From contig CAJNDS010000113.1 in the NCBI GenBank assembly GCA_905221605.1, positions 470,674 through 493,173 on the forward strand: DNA of 22,500 nucleotides, written 5' to 3'. A program made the translations under genes and the position numbers. A model generated the notes under the pieces. The model was not told the origin of the DNA. It was given only the letters and a program-made list of their open reading frames with translations, and did no database searches. Positions 7,577-15,989 of this stretch are shown here, in pieces. Within the stretch, counting starts at the first letter, position 1. Each line of letters opens with the position of its first letter. Origin of the DNA: Symbiodinium natans (lineage: Eukaryota > Sar > Dinophyceae > Suessiales > Symbiodiniaceae).

Positions 7577-7912
7577 TAGGTTTAGGGTTTAGGGTTTAGG
7601 GTTTATGGATGTAGGTACCAGAAATTTGAGAGCCTCCGGCTCAAGCAGCCGACCCAAGAGGTCGCAAACCAGGAAGAGCCAGCCGTTGAGCTAAACCCAA
7701 AACCCTCAACAGCCCTAAACGCTAAACCCTAAACCCTAAACCCCAAACCCCAAACCCTAAACCCTAAACCCTATACCCTAACCCTAAACCACCAACCAAC
7801 CTGGCGCTGCATTAAGCTGCTTGCTCGAGTGCTGACGGCCCGAACAATTCAAGCCGCAGCCGTTTCTTTGCATAAGTCGGGGATGAGGGTTTAGGGCTTA
7901 GGGTTAGGGTGG
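7577..7912. repeat. Telomeric tracts of both strands with unique spacers
   Basis: TTTAGGG lies at 7578-7606, CCCTAAA with CCCCAAA units at 7691-7790, and a short TTTAGGGCTTAGGGTTAGGG at 7888-7909. The spacers at 7607-7690 and 7791-7887 are unrecognised. Confidence 0.85.
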
Positions 7913-8280
7913 CCCTACCCACCCAGCTTCATGGCCCCATCCCTAAGCAGTGCGGCCTCGCGCGGTCCTCCATGGGGGTAACCCCCTACCCCCACCTTTG
8001 GAGGTGTGAGGGAGGATAGGGGAGGGCTCTCTCCCCGACAACCGTTCAAGTCCACACTAAATGGGTCTTCCCTTCTCCTAGAGAATGAGGGAGCTTTTTT
8101 CATTTTTCAAACCAGCTTGCTGGAGGGATGTGGGTTTTTTCAGGCAACCTCACCTCTAATATCCCCTTGCACATTTTAGGCCTAAAATGGGTAACCTCCC
8201 CCTCTAACCGAAAGTATCCCGAAGGAGACGGTGCATCAGGATCAGGGGGGCAGGCCTTCAGCCTGCCGTAGGCTCCCCGG
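7913..8280. other. Unique island, nothing recognised
   Basis: The minus frame 7915-8103 (62 codons) has no recognisable motif. Short inverted motifs (GTAACCCCCTACC, GGCCTTCAGCC) are the only structure seen. I make no gene call. Confidence 0.5.
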
Positions 8281-8365
8281 TTAGGGTTTAGGGTTTAGGG
8301 TTTTAGGGTTTAGGTTTAGGGTTTAGGGTTTAGGGTTTAGGGTTTAGGGGGTTTAGGGTTTAGGT
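8281..8365 (+). repeat. Telomeric array (TTTAGGG)n
   Basis: About 12 units with one TTTTAGGG, one hexamer TTTAGG and a GGGG near the right end. Confidence 0.95.
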
Positions 8366-8999
8366 AAGTTTTGGGACCCCCTCCTGAACCTGTCGTGCGG
8401 GGTGGGAGAAAAGGTGTTAGATGGCCCGCCACAATCGATTGCGGAGGGCCACAGCTGCCTTTCGCCTGTGGACGAAGCTTTCGACAACCCCAAACCCCAA
8501 ACCCCAAACCCTAAACCCTAAACCCAAACCCGAAACCCTAAACCGCAAATCAAGATGTGCAGTCCCACCCAGCTGGGAAGGCGGCCGCTTGTTGGCACGC
8601 GTGGGCGAGCCGGGCGAGCCTGACTCAACAGGGCTACAGACGTCCAGTGACCAGAGGGAGGGTTTAGGGGAGTCCAAGACTCCTGACTACGTAGGTTTAG
8701 GGTTAGGGGTTAGGGTTTAGGTTTTAGGTTTTTAGGGTTTAGGGTTTAGGGTTTAGGGTTTTAGGGTCAGGGTTCAGGGTTTTGGGTTCAGGGCGCAGCC
8801 GCAAGTCCGAAGCCCGAAGCCTAGACACCTCAGTGTATGTTGTAGACGCCATAGCCCAGGCCAGCTCCCGAATTCTGAACCCTGCACTGAAATAGAAAAC
8901 GCTGGTTTAAGTTATGAAGGAGACAAGGAGAACAAGAGGCTCGGACGAGAGCTGACACCCAGAACTGCGGAAAAACGGGCCGCACTCAAATAAGAAATC
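8366..8999. other. Telomeric tracts of both strands around unique spacers
   Basis: CCCCAAA/CCCTAAA lies at 8487-8546. Degenerate TTTAGGG with TTTTAGG, TCAGGG and TTTTGGG lies at 8692-8795. The overlapping plus (8421-8720) and minus (8417-8677) frames both read through the C tract and are shadows of it. 8796-8999 is unique with no gene seen. Confidence 0.75.
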
Positions 9000-9044
9000 T
9001 TTAGGGTTTAGGGTTTAGGGTTTAGGGTTTAGGGTTTAGGATTG
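9000..9044 (+). repeat. Telomeric array, about six perfect copies
   Basis: TTTAGGG from the CTTTAGGG junction at 9000 to GGATTGGG at 9044. Confidence 0.95.
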
Positions 9045-9324
9045 GGTTCCGGGCCCGATTTGTCTTGTTCTTGTACCAAGATAGAGATGGTGATCGACCC
9101 CATCTCACGCAACATAAAGACGAAGGGTCTAAAAAGCAAGACCAGAGAAACATCCGGATCCCTACCCAGCAGACGAGCTATTTTCAGCCCGTTTTACCCA
9201 GAATTTCTACCAGTGAAACGAAGGTTCGCCACACGTTTCTGTTCTAAAACATCTGGAGTCCTACTGGAGGCTTCGTGCTATGATTTCTGTGTAGCAGGGG
9301 CTTCTCAGGAGTAGGAAGTTCAGA
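9045..9324 (+). other. Unique island between telomeric tracts with two open frames
   Basis: Plus frames 9042-9314 (90 codons, beginning in the telomeric tract at a non-ATG codon) and 9065-9247 overlap across this otherwise non-repetitive stretch. Composition is fairly ordinary (Ser, Lys, Arg, Asp), so an exon or exon relic is possible. I see no domain, signal or clear splice sites, and two overlapping frames of similar length weaken the case. Confidence 0.3.
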
Positions 9325-9435
9325 AATTCAGGGTTTAGGGTTTAGGGTTAGGGTTCACGGTTGAAGGGTTAGGGTTCAGGTTTAGAGGTTAGAGGGTTTA
9401 GGGTTTAGTCGGTTAGTGTTTAGGGTTTTGGGTTG
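9325..9435 (+). repeat. Degenerate telomeric tract
   Basis: TTTAGGG mixed with TTAGGG, TTCACGG, TTGAAGGG, TTTAGAGG and TTTTGGG. This is one of the more decayed tracts. Confidence 0.85.
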
Positions 9436-9518
9436 TATGGCAGTGCGTGCAGCTTCGGCCTCAATCCGGGCATCTACGGCCTCCAAAAGTAAAGAAGCAC
9501 AGGGTTCCAAACTTAGAA

Positions 9519-9602
9519 TATGAAGGGGGGGGGGGGGGGGGGGCGTTCCGAAATTAGGGGTACCTTATTGGAATCCTCCTATTTGGGGGTCTATTTTGGT
9601 CT
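9519..9602 (+). mobile_element. TIR element family A copy with G19 expansion in its end
   Basis: GTTCCGAAATTAGGGGTACC (9545-9564) matches the family terminus, and ATTTGGGGGTCTATTTTGG (9581-9599) resembles the shared inner and right part. In intact copies CATATGGGGG stands outside GTTTCCG. Here the outer part reads AATATGAA followed by G19 (9525-9543). The right end gives way to a CCCTAAA array at 9611. The element is shorter than the about 115 bp of intact copies. Confidence 0.65.
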
Positions 9603-9607
9603 AGTCT

Positions 9608-9700
9608 AGGCCCTAAACCCTAAACCCTAAACCGTAAACCCTAAACCCTAAACCCTAAACCCTAGCCCTAAACCCGAAACGCTAAACCCCAAACGGGTGA
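9608..9700 (-). repeat. CCCTAAA array ending in AAACGGGTGA
   Basis: About 12 units with CCGTAAA, CCCTAG and CCCGAAACG variants. The last unit runs into AAACGGGTGA (9691-9700), the same border as the array ending at 10053. Confidence 0.92.
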
Positions 9701-9818
9701 ACCCCGTAGCAGGCAAGGATCGCTCCAACTTGAAAACGCTTAGAGGCTCCGACTGTGCAGTTGCCCTTCTGCCCTTGCGCTTTGGTCCTTTAGGGCTTCG
9801 GGCTTAGGGCATAGGGAC

Positions 9819-10053
9819 GGTTTAGGGTTTAGGGTTTAGGGTTTAGGGTTTAGGAACCAAGGGTTTTGGGGCTTAGGGCTCTTCGTGTCCTGGGGGGAAG
9901 CTAGGGAATTAGGGTTTGGGTTCGGGGAGCCTAAACCCTGAACCCTGAACCCTAAACCCTAAACTCCAAACCCTAAACTCTAAACCCTAAACCCTAAACC
10001 CTAAACCCTAAACCCTAGCCCTAAACCCTAAACCCTAAACCCTAAACGGGTGA
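9819..10053. repeat. TTTAGGG tract then long CCCTAAA array
   Basis: TTTAGGG lies at 9819-9854, a unique and decayed spacer to 9928, then CCCTAAA, CCCTGAA and CTCCAAA units at 9929-10046, ending in AAACGGGTGA. The phrase CCCTAGCCCTAAACCC occurs in both this array and the one at 9608. Confidence 0.92.
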
Positions 10054-10137
10054 TGTTTGGCCGGGGCAGCCGGGGCACCTCGCAGAGGCGGCTCGCAAGG
10101 AGAATCATCCTGGGAAGGGCGGGATGAGGGAGGGAGC

Positions 10138-10245
10138 GGCTTAGGGTTGAGGGTTTCTAGCCCTAAGCCCTAAGCCCTAAACCCTAAACCCTAAACCCTA
10201 AACCCGAAACCCTAAACCCTAAACCCTAGGGTTTAAGGGTGGTGT
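10138..10245 (-). repeat. CCCTAAA array with strand switches at both ends
   Basis: GCTTAGGGTTGAGGGTTTCT (10139-10158) passes into CCCTAAGCCC and CCCTAAA units (10162-10229). The right end reads AAACCCTAGGGTTT, a palindrome, and continues as TAAGGG. Both a G-to-C and a C-to-G switch therefore occur within 110 bp. Confidence 0.88.
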
Positions 10246-10324
10246 TCCGGGCCCTTCTGGCAACCTAAAACTGGAAGTTTGTAGGGAGAAGGGCTTGGCG
10301 GCTCAGAGTTTCTGCAAACAGCGA

Positions 10325-10437
10325 AGTTTGGGGTTTAGGGTTTGGGGTTTAGGGTTTGGGGTTTAGGGTTTAGGGTTTGGGGTTTAGGGTTTTGGGTTTA
10401 GGGTTTGGGGTTTAGGGTTTAGGGTTTAGGGGTTTAG
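10325..10437 (+). repeat. TTTGGGG/TTTAGGG alternating array
   Basis: Alternation is nearly regular (TTTGGGGTTTAGGG), giving a 14-bp higher-order unit for the first 60 bp and then mixed order. Both heptamers contain a four-G or three-G run, so quadruplex potential on the plus strand is high. Confidence 0.93.
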
Positions 10438-10494
10438 GGTTTAGGGCTTTAGGGCTTTAGGGCTTTAGGGCTTTAGGGCTTTAGGGCTTTAGGG
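10438..10494 (+). repeat. Homogenised CTTTAGGG octamer array
   Basis: Seven successive TTTAGGGC octamers with no heptamer among them follow directly on the heptamer array. They look like local expansion of one variant unit. Confidence 0.93.
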
Positions 10495-10583
10495 AAAGCC
10501 TAAGAAGCCCATTCTGTCAAAACACTTGGCCCATGCCAGTTCCCACCATGCTTCTGCTGCACTTTCTTAAGGGTCCGTGTACA

Positions 10584-10969
10584 ACCCTAAACCCGAACCT
10601 CAAAACCCTAAACCCTAAACCCTAAACCCTAAAACCCTAAAGCCCTAAAGCCCTAAACCCTCAACCCATAAACAGGGTATATGTGGGTCTTGAAAGTGGT
10701 GAATGGCGACGTTGAGGCCGCGGTGGAGGGTTCAGTGCTAATTGATTTCGAAGTTTCAGGCCAAAACCCAAAACCCTGATTAAGCCCTAAAGTCCAAAAG
10801 CCCTAAATGAAGCCCTAAAGCCCTAAACCCTAAAGCCCTAAACCCTAAACCCCCTAAACCCTAAACCCCTAAACTCCTAAACCCTAAACCCTTAAAAAAA
10901 AAAAAAAAAAAAAAAACAAACTAAACCCGAAACCCTAAACCCCCAAACCCCCAAACCCTAAACCCTAAA
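10584..10969 (-). repeat. Degenerate CCCTAAA block with A23 tract
   Basis: Tracts at 10584-10670 (including CCCTAAAG octamers) and 10760-10969 (CCCTAAAG, CCCCTAAA, CTCCTAAA) are divided by a unique spacer. A23 lies at 10894-10916 inside the second tract, between CCCTT and CAAACTAAACCC. It could be a retroposed poly(A) end or slippage; no adjacent gene-derived sequence supports the former. Confidence 0.88.
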
Positions 10970-11174
10970 CCCCTGTCACTCACACACACACACACATACA
11001 TTTGGGTTCGGTTCGTTTACCCTAAACCCTAAACCCCAAACCCTAACCCCTAAACCCCTGTCACACACACACATACATTTGGGTTCGGTTCGTTTACCCT
11101 AAACCCTAAACCCCCAAACCCTAAACCCAAAACCCCTGTCAATCACACACACACACACATACATTTGGGCTTGA
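10970..11174. repeat. Three-copy tandem repeat with CA tract and telomeric heptamers
   Basis: CCCCTGTCA starts at 10970, 11055 and 11133 (85 and 78 bp apart). Each unit continues with (CA)n, TACATTTGGG, and in the first two TTCGGTTCGTTTA, then CCCTAAA variants. The third copy diverges after CATTTGGGCTTG. The CA tracts differ in length. Confidence 0.93.
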
Positions 11175-11327
11175 TTTTCGCGAAGCTGGGGCAGGCCCTG
11201 AGGCGCCCCAAAAAGGTCTGTCGACTCGACTGGCACGCTGTGCCCCCCCGATCCTCTAGGGCCCAAGTTTAGGGTTCAACAAGCGCCTGCAGTTTGAGGA
11301 TCCTTGCAAGCCCGTCGGTGTCTCAAC

Positions 11328-11446
11328 TTAGGGTTTAGGGTTTAGGGTTTAGGGTTTAGGGTTTAGGGTTTAGGGTTTAGCGTCTAGGGTTTAGGGTTTA
11401 GGGTTTAGGGTTTAGGGTTTAGGGTTTAGGGTTTAGGGTTTAGGGT
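11328..11446 (+). repeat. Long telomeric array, about 17 copies
   Basis: Perfect TTTAGGG apart from one damaged pair (TTTAGCGTCTAGGG) near 11380. Bounded by TCTCAACTTAGGG and GGGTAAACGAACC. The 11175-11327 sequence to its left is unique with no gene seen. Confidence 0.96.
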
Positions 11447-11818
11447 AAACGAACCCTGGATGCTTGCCTGCTCCTCGTCCTGTTTCAAAAAATTGGGAAG
11501 GCTGAACGATGCAGAAGGCCTGCGGGTACCTCACGTATGACCGCAACTCATGAGGACTGGTGTGCGGGTTGTAGGGTTTAGGGTTGAGGCTTAACCCTGA
11601 AAATGTGTGGCAGTTTTGTGCCATGTCGTGCTCAGCCACCCAACCCTAAACCCTAAACCCTAAACCGTAAAACTCTCTAGCTTAACAGAAACATCTGCTT
11701 CCCACCACGAAATCTCTTCCAATCGGGACACAGGATCTACTGCTTCATAGGGTTTAGGCACTTGGGCGGGGGGGGGGGGGGGGAGGGGCAACTGTCAACT
11801 TCATGTTGAACCCGGCGG
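11447..11818. other. Unique island with short CCCTAAA tract and G16
   Basis: The minus frame 11433-11639 starts beyond telomere-like sequence (GTAGGGTTTAGGGTTGAGGC, 11570-11589) and is not credible. Three CCCTAAA copies lie at 11642-11666. G16 lies at 11768-11783, followed by GAGGGG. Confidence 0.6.
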
Positions 11819-11906
11819 TTTAGGGTTTAGGGTTTAGGGTTTAGGGTTTAGGGTTTAGGGTTTAGGGTTTAGGGGTCAGGGGTCAGGGGTTAGGGGTTAG
11901 GGTTAG
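11819..11906 (+). repeat. Telomeric array passing into GGTCAGG/GGTTAGG variants
   Basis: About seven perfect TTTAGGG copies, then GGGTCAGGGGTCAGGGGTTA units and TTAGGG, so variants lie on one side only. Confidence 0.94.
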
Positions 11907-12198
11907 TCTACTGACCTGCTACACTCAAATGCTTTCTGGGCTTACCCAGTTTCCTGAGTTGGTTGTGTCACCCTCAACCTAAGCAATCAACCCTGAAACC
12001 GCAAACCCTAAACCCTAAACCCTAAACCCTAAACCCTAAACCATATAAGAAAACCTGAAACCCCAACCCCGAGGTTCAGGCCTGAAGGCCCCTCTAAAGG
12101 CTGGGCTTCAGGCGTTTAAGGGCCTTGGCTGCAGCCCAGGAACGCGGGACGACTTGAACCCCTAAATCCCCGAAGGTAGAGGGCCTGGGGTGTAGGTG
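11907..12198. other. Unique stretch with short CCCTAAA tract
   Basis: CCCTAAA (about six copies) lies at 12004-12042 between GAAACCGCAA and CCATATAAG. The rest is mixed sequence with GGCCTGAAGGCC-like palindromic pieces (12078-12093). No gene is seen. Confidence 0.65.
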
Positions 12199-12314
12199 TT
12201 TAAGGTTTAGGGTTTAGGGTTTAGGGTTTAGGGTTTAGGGTTTAGGGTTTAGGGTTTAGGGTTTAGGGTTTAGGGTTTAGGGTTTAGGGTTTAGGGTTTA
12301 GGGTTTAGGGTTTA
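12199..12314 (+). repeat. Long, essentially perfect telomeric array, about 16 copies
   Basis: Starts as TAAGGTTTAGGG and then shows no variants up to GGGTTTACAACTT. A G16 run follows 15 bp later (12329-12344). Confidence 0.96.
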
Positions 12315-12645
12315 CAACTTCTGGGGGCGGGGGGGGGGGGGGGGCTTGGTAACAGCGCACTCCAGCGACAACAAGGCATAAGGCTCACGCGAAGTTTCTT
12401 TGGTGGATGTTGCCGAGGGGGGGATGGGTGTCCGGCAGGGGAAGGAAAGGTTTAGGGTTTATGGTTTAGGGTTTAGGGTGTAGGGTTTTTTTAGAGTGGT
12501 TTGGGGGGAGGCCTACTAGACCGTGCGCAACATTCACGGGAGCGTTCTGCTGGAGTTTGTTCATAGCCAGACCCCTCTTGAGCGGCCCTTGCGGCAAACA
12601 TCTTACAGTATGCATGCAAGCCCCGAGCAGTTAAAAGGATCTTCA
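12315..12645. other. Unique island with G16 and a short TTTAGGG tract
   Basis: G16 lies at 12329-12344. Decayed TTTAGGG with a TTTATGG unit lies at 12449-12487. The remainder has no recognisable gene or RNA. Confidence 0.6.
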
Positions 12646-12925
12646 CCAAACCCTATAAACCCTAAACCCTAACCCTAGACCCTAAACCCTAACCCTATAA
12701 ACCCTAAACCCTAAACCCTCAACCCTAAACCCTAAGAGGACTTCGGGATTCGGGTTCAACAAAAACCCTCAACCCCACACCGACCTTGACAGGCCCAGAT
12801 CTTCCATAAAAGCCCCCTTAGCTAAGGAACACACCCGAATTGGTACCAAGGATCCTTATTAAGAACTGGGGTCTATTCCTTACCCTAAACCCTAAACCCT
12901 AAACCCTAAACCCGAAACCCCCTTG
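12646..12925 (-). repeat. Two CCCTAAA tracts around a unique spacer
   Basis: 12646-12735 mixes CCCTAAA with CCCTATAAA and CCCTAGA. 12883-12920 has about five copies ending in CCCGAAACCC. The spacer includes GGTACCAAGGATCCTTATTA (12841-12860), faintly like family A. Confidence 0.85.
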
Positions 12926-13032
12926 GGGGAACATAAGAGCGCACCTCCCCGCCCTCCGGCATCATCCGCCGCTCGGGCCAACTCCCTCTCGTGAGCTTTT
13001 GCAAGCCGCTCCTTTAGGATGGCGCAGGGGAG
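12926..13032. other. Short unique spacer
   Basis: GC-rich sequence with no recognisable feature, between a CCCTAAA and a TTTAGGG tract. Confidence 0.5.
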
Positions 13033-13249
13033 GTTTAGGGTTTAGGGTTTAGGGTTTAGGGTTTGGGGTTTGGGGTTTGGGGTTTAGGGTTTAGGGCTTA
13101 GGTTTTGGGTTTAGGGTTTAGGGTTTAAAGTTTAGGGTTGAGGGGTTAGGGGTTATGGTTTAGGGTTTAGGGTTTAGGGTTTGGGGTTTAGGGTTTAGGG
13201 TTTAGGGGTTTAGGGGTTTAGGGTTTAGGGTTTTTTAGGGTTTAGGGGA
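13033..13249 (+). repeat. Long mixed telomeric array
   Basis: About 30 units: TTTAGGG, TTTGGGG, CTTAGG, TTTAAAG, GGTTAGG, TTTAGGGG octamers and one TTTTTTAGGG. It runs directly into a left-truncated family B element. Confidence 0.95.
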
Positions 13250-13338
13250 ATAAAAAGGGCGCCCTTTTTGCTTTGATGGGGAATATAAGGGACCCTGAAC
13301 CCAAAAAACAGGGAACAAGGGCCTACTCCGGGTCCTAG
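13250..13338 (+). mobile_element. TIR element family B, left-truncated copy
   Basis: AATAAAAAGGGCGCCCTTTTTG matches the inner palindrome of the intact copy, and CCTACTCCGGGTCCTAG (13322-13338) matches its right end CCTACTGGGCATCCTAG. The left TIR is replaced by the telomeric array ending at 13249. Confidence 0.7.
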
Positions 13339-13500
13339 GGATTCAGGGTTTAGGGGCTTTAGGGGCTTCAGGGTTTGCAGGAGTTAGGGCTTAGGGGATT
13401 CGGGTTTAGGGGTTTAGGGGTTGAAGGGCTTCGGGTTTAGCGGTTTAGGGTTCAGGGGCTTCGGGTTCAGGGGTTTAGGGTTTAGGGGCTGAAGGGTCAG
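13339..13500 (+). repeat. Highly degenerate telomere-like tract
   Basis: Units of seven to nine bases such as TTTAGGGG, CTTCAGGG, CTTCGGG and TTGAAGGG. CTTCGGGTTTAG and CTTCGGGTTCAG recur, which suggests local duplication. Confidence 0.8.
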
Positions 13501-13836
13501 GGGTAACCCAGGAACCTAGACCCCAACTAGTCTTCATATCCTCAATCCGAAGCTGAGAAAAGCCCTGATGCTCAAAAAACCCTCGCAAGTTTTCCGGTTT
13601 GGGGTTTAGGGCCCTTTTCAGTGGCATGGGATTGGGATAGCTGGTTCTTCACCCCCAGTATTCAACAGTTGTAGGGTTTCTTAGGTTATAGGGTCTTGAG
13701 GGCTTCTAGAAGGTTTCTATGCTTTTGCGTCAAGGGTTCTTATGGATCTAGGGTTTGCAGGGGGTCGAGGTCGAGGTTGTACGGGTTTCAAGGTACCCCA
13801 ACCCCGCAAATGAGGACCTGCCTGCTGAGGAGTGGG
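13501..13836. other. Unique island, nothing recognised
   Basis: Mixed sequence with scattered TAGGGTTT motifs (13605, 13672, 13750) and no supportable frame. Confidence 0.5.
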
Positions 13837-13942
13837 ACCCTAAACCCTAAACCCTAAACCCTAAACCCTAAACCCTAAACCCTAAACCCAAACCCTAAAC
13901 CCTAAAACCCTAAACCCCAAACCCCAAACCCTAAACCCTATA
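13837..13942 (-). repeat. CCCTAAA array
   Basis: About 14 units: seven perfect, then CCCAAA, CCCTAAAA and CCCCAAA variants to CCCTATAGCCC. Confidence 0.95.
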
Positions 13943-14163
13943 GCCCTTCGAATTTCAATCCTGAAGCCCCATCCCCACATCCCTACACCCTCGCAGCCTC
14001 TCTGGGCCGGGGGTTCAGGGTTTAGGGTTTAGGATTGGGAGAGGGGGGGGGGGGTGGAGGCGGGGGGAGGCACCGAAACTCTTACTCCAGCATCCTACCC
14101 ATGTCGACAAAGGGGTCTGCGAACTTATGTTATGAGAGGCTTTTTGCTGGGTTGAGGGCTTTG
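13943..14163. other. Unique stretch with G12 and short TTTAGGG
   Basis: TTCAGGGTTTAGGGTTTAGG lies at 14013-14032 and G12 at 14043-14054. No gene is seen. Confidence 0.6.
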
Positions 14164-14208
14164 GCTTAGGGTTGAGGGTTGAGGGTTGAGGGTTGAGGGT
14201 CGAGGGTC

Positions 14209-14246
<38 letters not shown>

Positions 14247-14305
14247 GGTTCAGGGTTCAGGGTTGAGGGTTGAGGGTTGAGGGTTCAGGGTTGAGGGGCT
14301 TCAGG
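14164..14305 (+). repeat. Homogenised TTGAGGG variant array, about 19 copies
   Basis: Almost every unit is TTGAGGG, with TCGAGGG (two) and TTCAGGG (three) and no canonical TTTAGGG. The variant has been amplified as a block. The plus frame beginning at 14270 starts inside this array. Confidence 0.93.
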
Positions 14306-14615
14306 ATTCAGGATGCTTTAGGGAAGTTCGGCCCGAATTTCCGGACCTCGAGACTACGTAGCTCCGCCAGGGTCCGGAGAAAGCTGGCTGGCGTAGACCC
14401 GCCAATATCTGGGACGGGTCTTCGGAACCCTAAACCCGAAACCCTAAACCCTAAACCCGATGGGTCTTCGTGTTTGGGTTTTTGGGGTTTGGGGGTTTTG
14501 GGGGGGTTTGGGGGTTTTGGGGTGTGGGTTTTGGGCCTTGGGGATTACGCGGCTTCGGCCTCTAGCCCCAAAACCCCCAACCCTAAACGGAAAAGCCGGG
14601 CTTGCAAAAGGAAGG
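14306..14615. other. Unique stretch, short CCCTAAA tract and T/G-rich run
   Basis: CCCTAAACCCGAAACCCTAA lies at 14427-14459. TTTGGGG/TTTTGGGG-rich sequence at 14474-14535 is a decayed G-strand tract. The plus frame 14270-14635 runs through all of these and is not a gene. Confidence 0.7.
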
Positions 14616-14845
14616 GCCTAAACCCTAAACCCTAAACCCGAAACCCGAAACCCTAAACCCTAAACCCTAAACCCTAAACCCTAAACCCTGCTCTGAATCC
14701 TAAGCCCTGGACCCTGAACCCCAAGCCCCAAACCCTCAACCCCAAACTCTGAAGCCTCTTGGCCTTGCTTACATTCCCTGCGAAACCATAAACCTCCCAG
14801 TCCTACCCTAAACCGCCTAAACCCTAAACCCTAAACCCTAACACT
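14616..14845 (-). repeat. CCCTAAA array with decaying right side
   Basis: Near-perfect units lie at 14616-14689, then CCCTGGA, CCCCAAG and CCTCAAC units to 14750. A second short perfect tract lies at 14804-14842. Confidence 0.9.
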
Positions 14846-15338
14846 TTGGAGTTCACTGCATGATCTTCACCAGGTCTAGTACTACCTTAACCCGCCCCCC
14901 ATAGAATCCAGAAAAAAAAAAAACACAAAGAGAACCTGATCCCCCAAGCCTAAACCGTAAACTAACCCTAAAGGCTAAGGGTTTAGGGTTATTCCCTATA
15001 CTACGTAGCTCAGGATCAGCAAGAGAGGTTAGAGCTTCATGTTTGGCTTTGAGCGGGTGTCGGAGCGGCTCATAGCCTAAACCCTAAACCGAAACCCAAG
15101 CACCTTGGGATCGTTTGTGGCGTTTAGGGTTGAGCGTTCAGGGTTTTATGGCCCATTGAACGCCCGAAGCCTTGAACTCTACAGAGACCGAAGTCAGCAC
15201 TGAGCCCAGACCCCAAACCCAATCTCCGGGCTGTTCCTCCTGCAAGAGGGAAAGGCTCAGAACAACCGGATCCGAAGATCGTAGGCAAGACGAGGAGAAA
15301 GGACTAGAAACAGCTAGCAGCTAGCAATGACAAGCTAG
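14846..15338. other. Unique island with scattered telomere-like motifs
   Basis: A12 lies at 14912-14923. CCTAAAGGCTAAGGGTTTAG at 14967-14986 is a strand-switch motif. CCCTAAACCGAAACCC lies near 15081. GCTAGC-type repeats (CAGCTAGCAGCTAGCAA) lie at 15311-15327. No gene is recognised. Confidence 0.55.
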
Positions 15339-15434
15339 CTACCCAAAGGCTCCTACGTAGTACCTTTTCGGGGTAGCATACTAAAATCCCCTATAACTAA
15401 CCCAAAAAGGAACTACATTGGAGCCTTTGGGTAG
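15339..15434. mobile_element. MITE-like element with 23-bp TIRs
   Basis: CTACCCAAAGGCTCC (15339-15353) is perfectly inverted at 15420-15434. With two mismatches the match extends inward through the GTAGT at 15357-15361 and its complement at 15412-15416. ACCTTTTCGGGG and CCCAAAAAGG continue the symmetry, so the 96-bp unit could fold almost fully. No target duplication is obvious. No second copy is seen in the window. Confidence 0.7.
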
Positions 15435-15989
15435 TCTCTTGGGCTCAGGATGTCATTTTGTACGGAATCCTGTTAGAAAGGGCTTAAACGGTTAGCCACA
15501 GCCACAGCCCGGGTTTCATGCAACATCTTCTCTTCGATTGCCTTCTCCCAGTAGGAGAGAAGACAGGACAGGATCCATACTAAAGTGGAACACGAGGGTG
15601 TAGCATGATACACTACTGTTTGCCAAGAACCCCCCCCACCCAACAAAGATAGAAAATCATATTCCTTATAAGGCTAGTATAGGGTCCACTTCTGTCTTCC
15701 CCTCTCCGTTTCCTTCCCAGCCCTCCTCAACCCTCGGCCCTCAGCCCTCAACCCTAAACCCTAGGGCGCAGGCAAAACAAAAAGTAACACAAATTAGGTC
15801 AATCTTACGCGTCGTTGAACTGGGGGCTCGTGTCTTCTAGAGTTGTGGTAGCAACATACCCATACGGGTCATAATGCCGGTGGCCTCTTTACTTGTTACC
15901 TTTCTACCTTAATATAGCCTCTAGATACCCTACTAAGAACCCCCTTACAAAACAGAAAACCTACTTACAGAGATCACTAACCCATGAAA
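15435..15989. other. Mostly unique island
   Basis: A tandem GCCACA pair lies near 15495 and a decayed CCCTCAACCCTAAACCCTAG at about 15745-15764. No long open frame, RNA or promoter could be supported. This is the longest part of the window with almost no telomeric repeat. Confidence 0.55.

Noticed and set aside
10894-10916. A23 as the tail of a retroposed gene
   Set aside because: It is embedded in CCCTAAA repeats with no gene-derived sequence before it; slippage is simpler.
10970-11174. CRISPR-like array
   Set aside because: It has three units with telomeric and CA content, no unique equal-length spacers, and a eukaryotic context.
12836-12882. Possible extra family A copy
   Set aside because: It has only scattered matches to the family (GGTACC, CCTTATT, GGGGTCTATT) and no TIR pair.
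14270-14635. 121-codon plus frame
   Set aside because: It starts inside the TTGAGGG array and runs through CCCTAAA and T/G-rich repeats.
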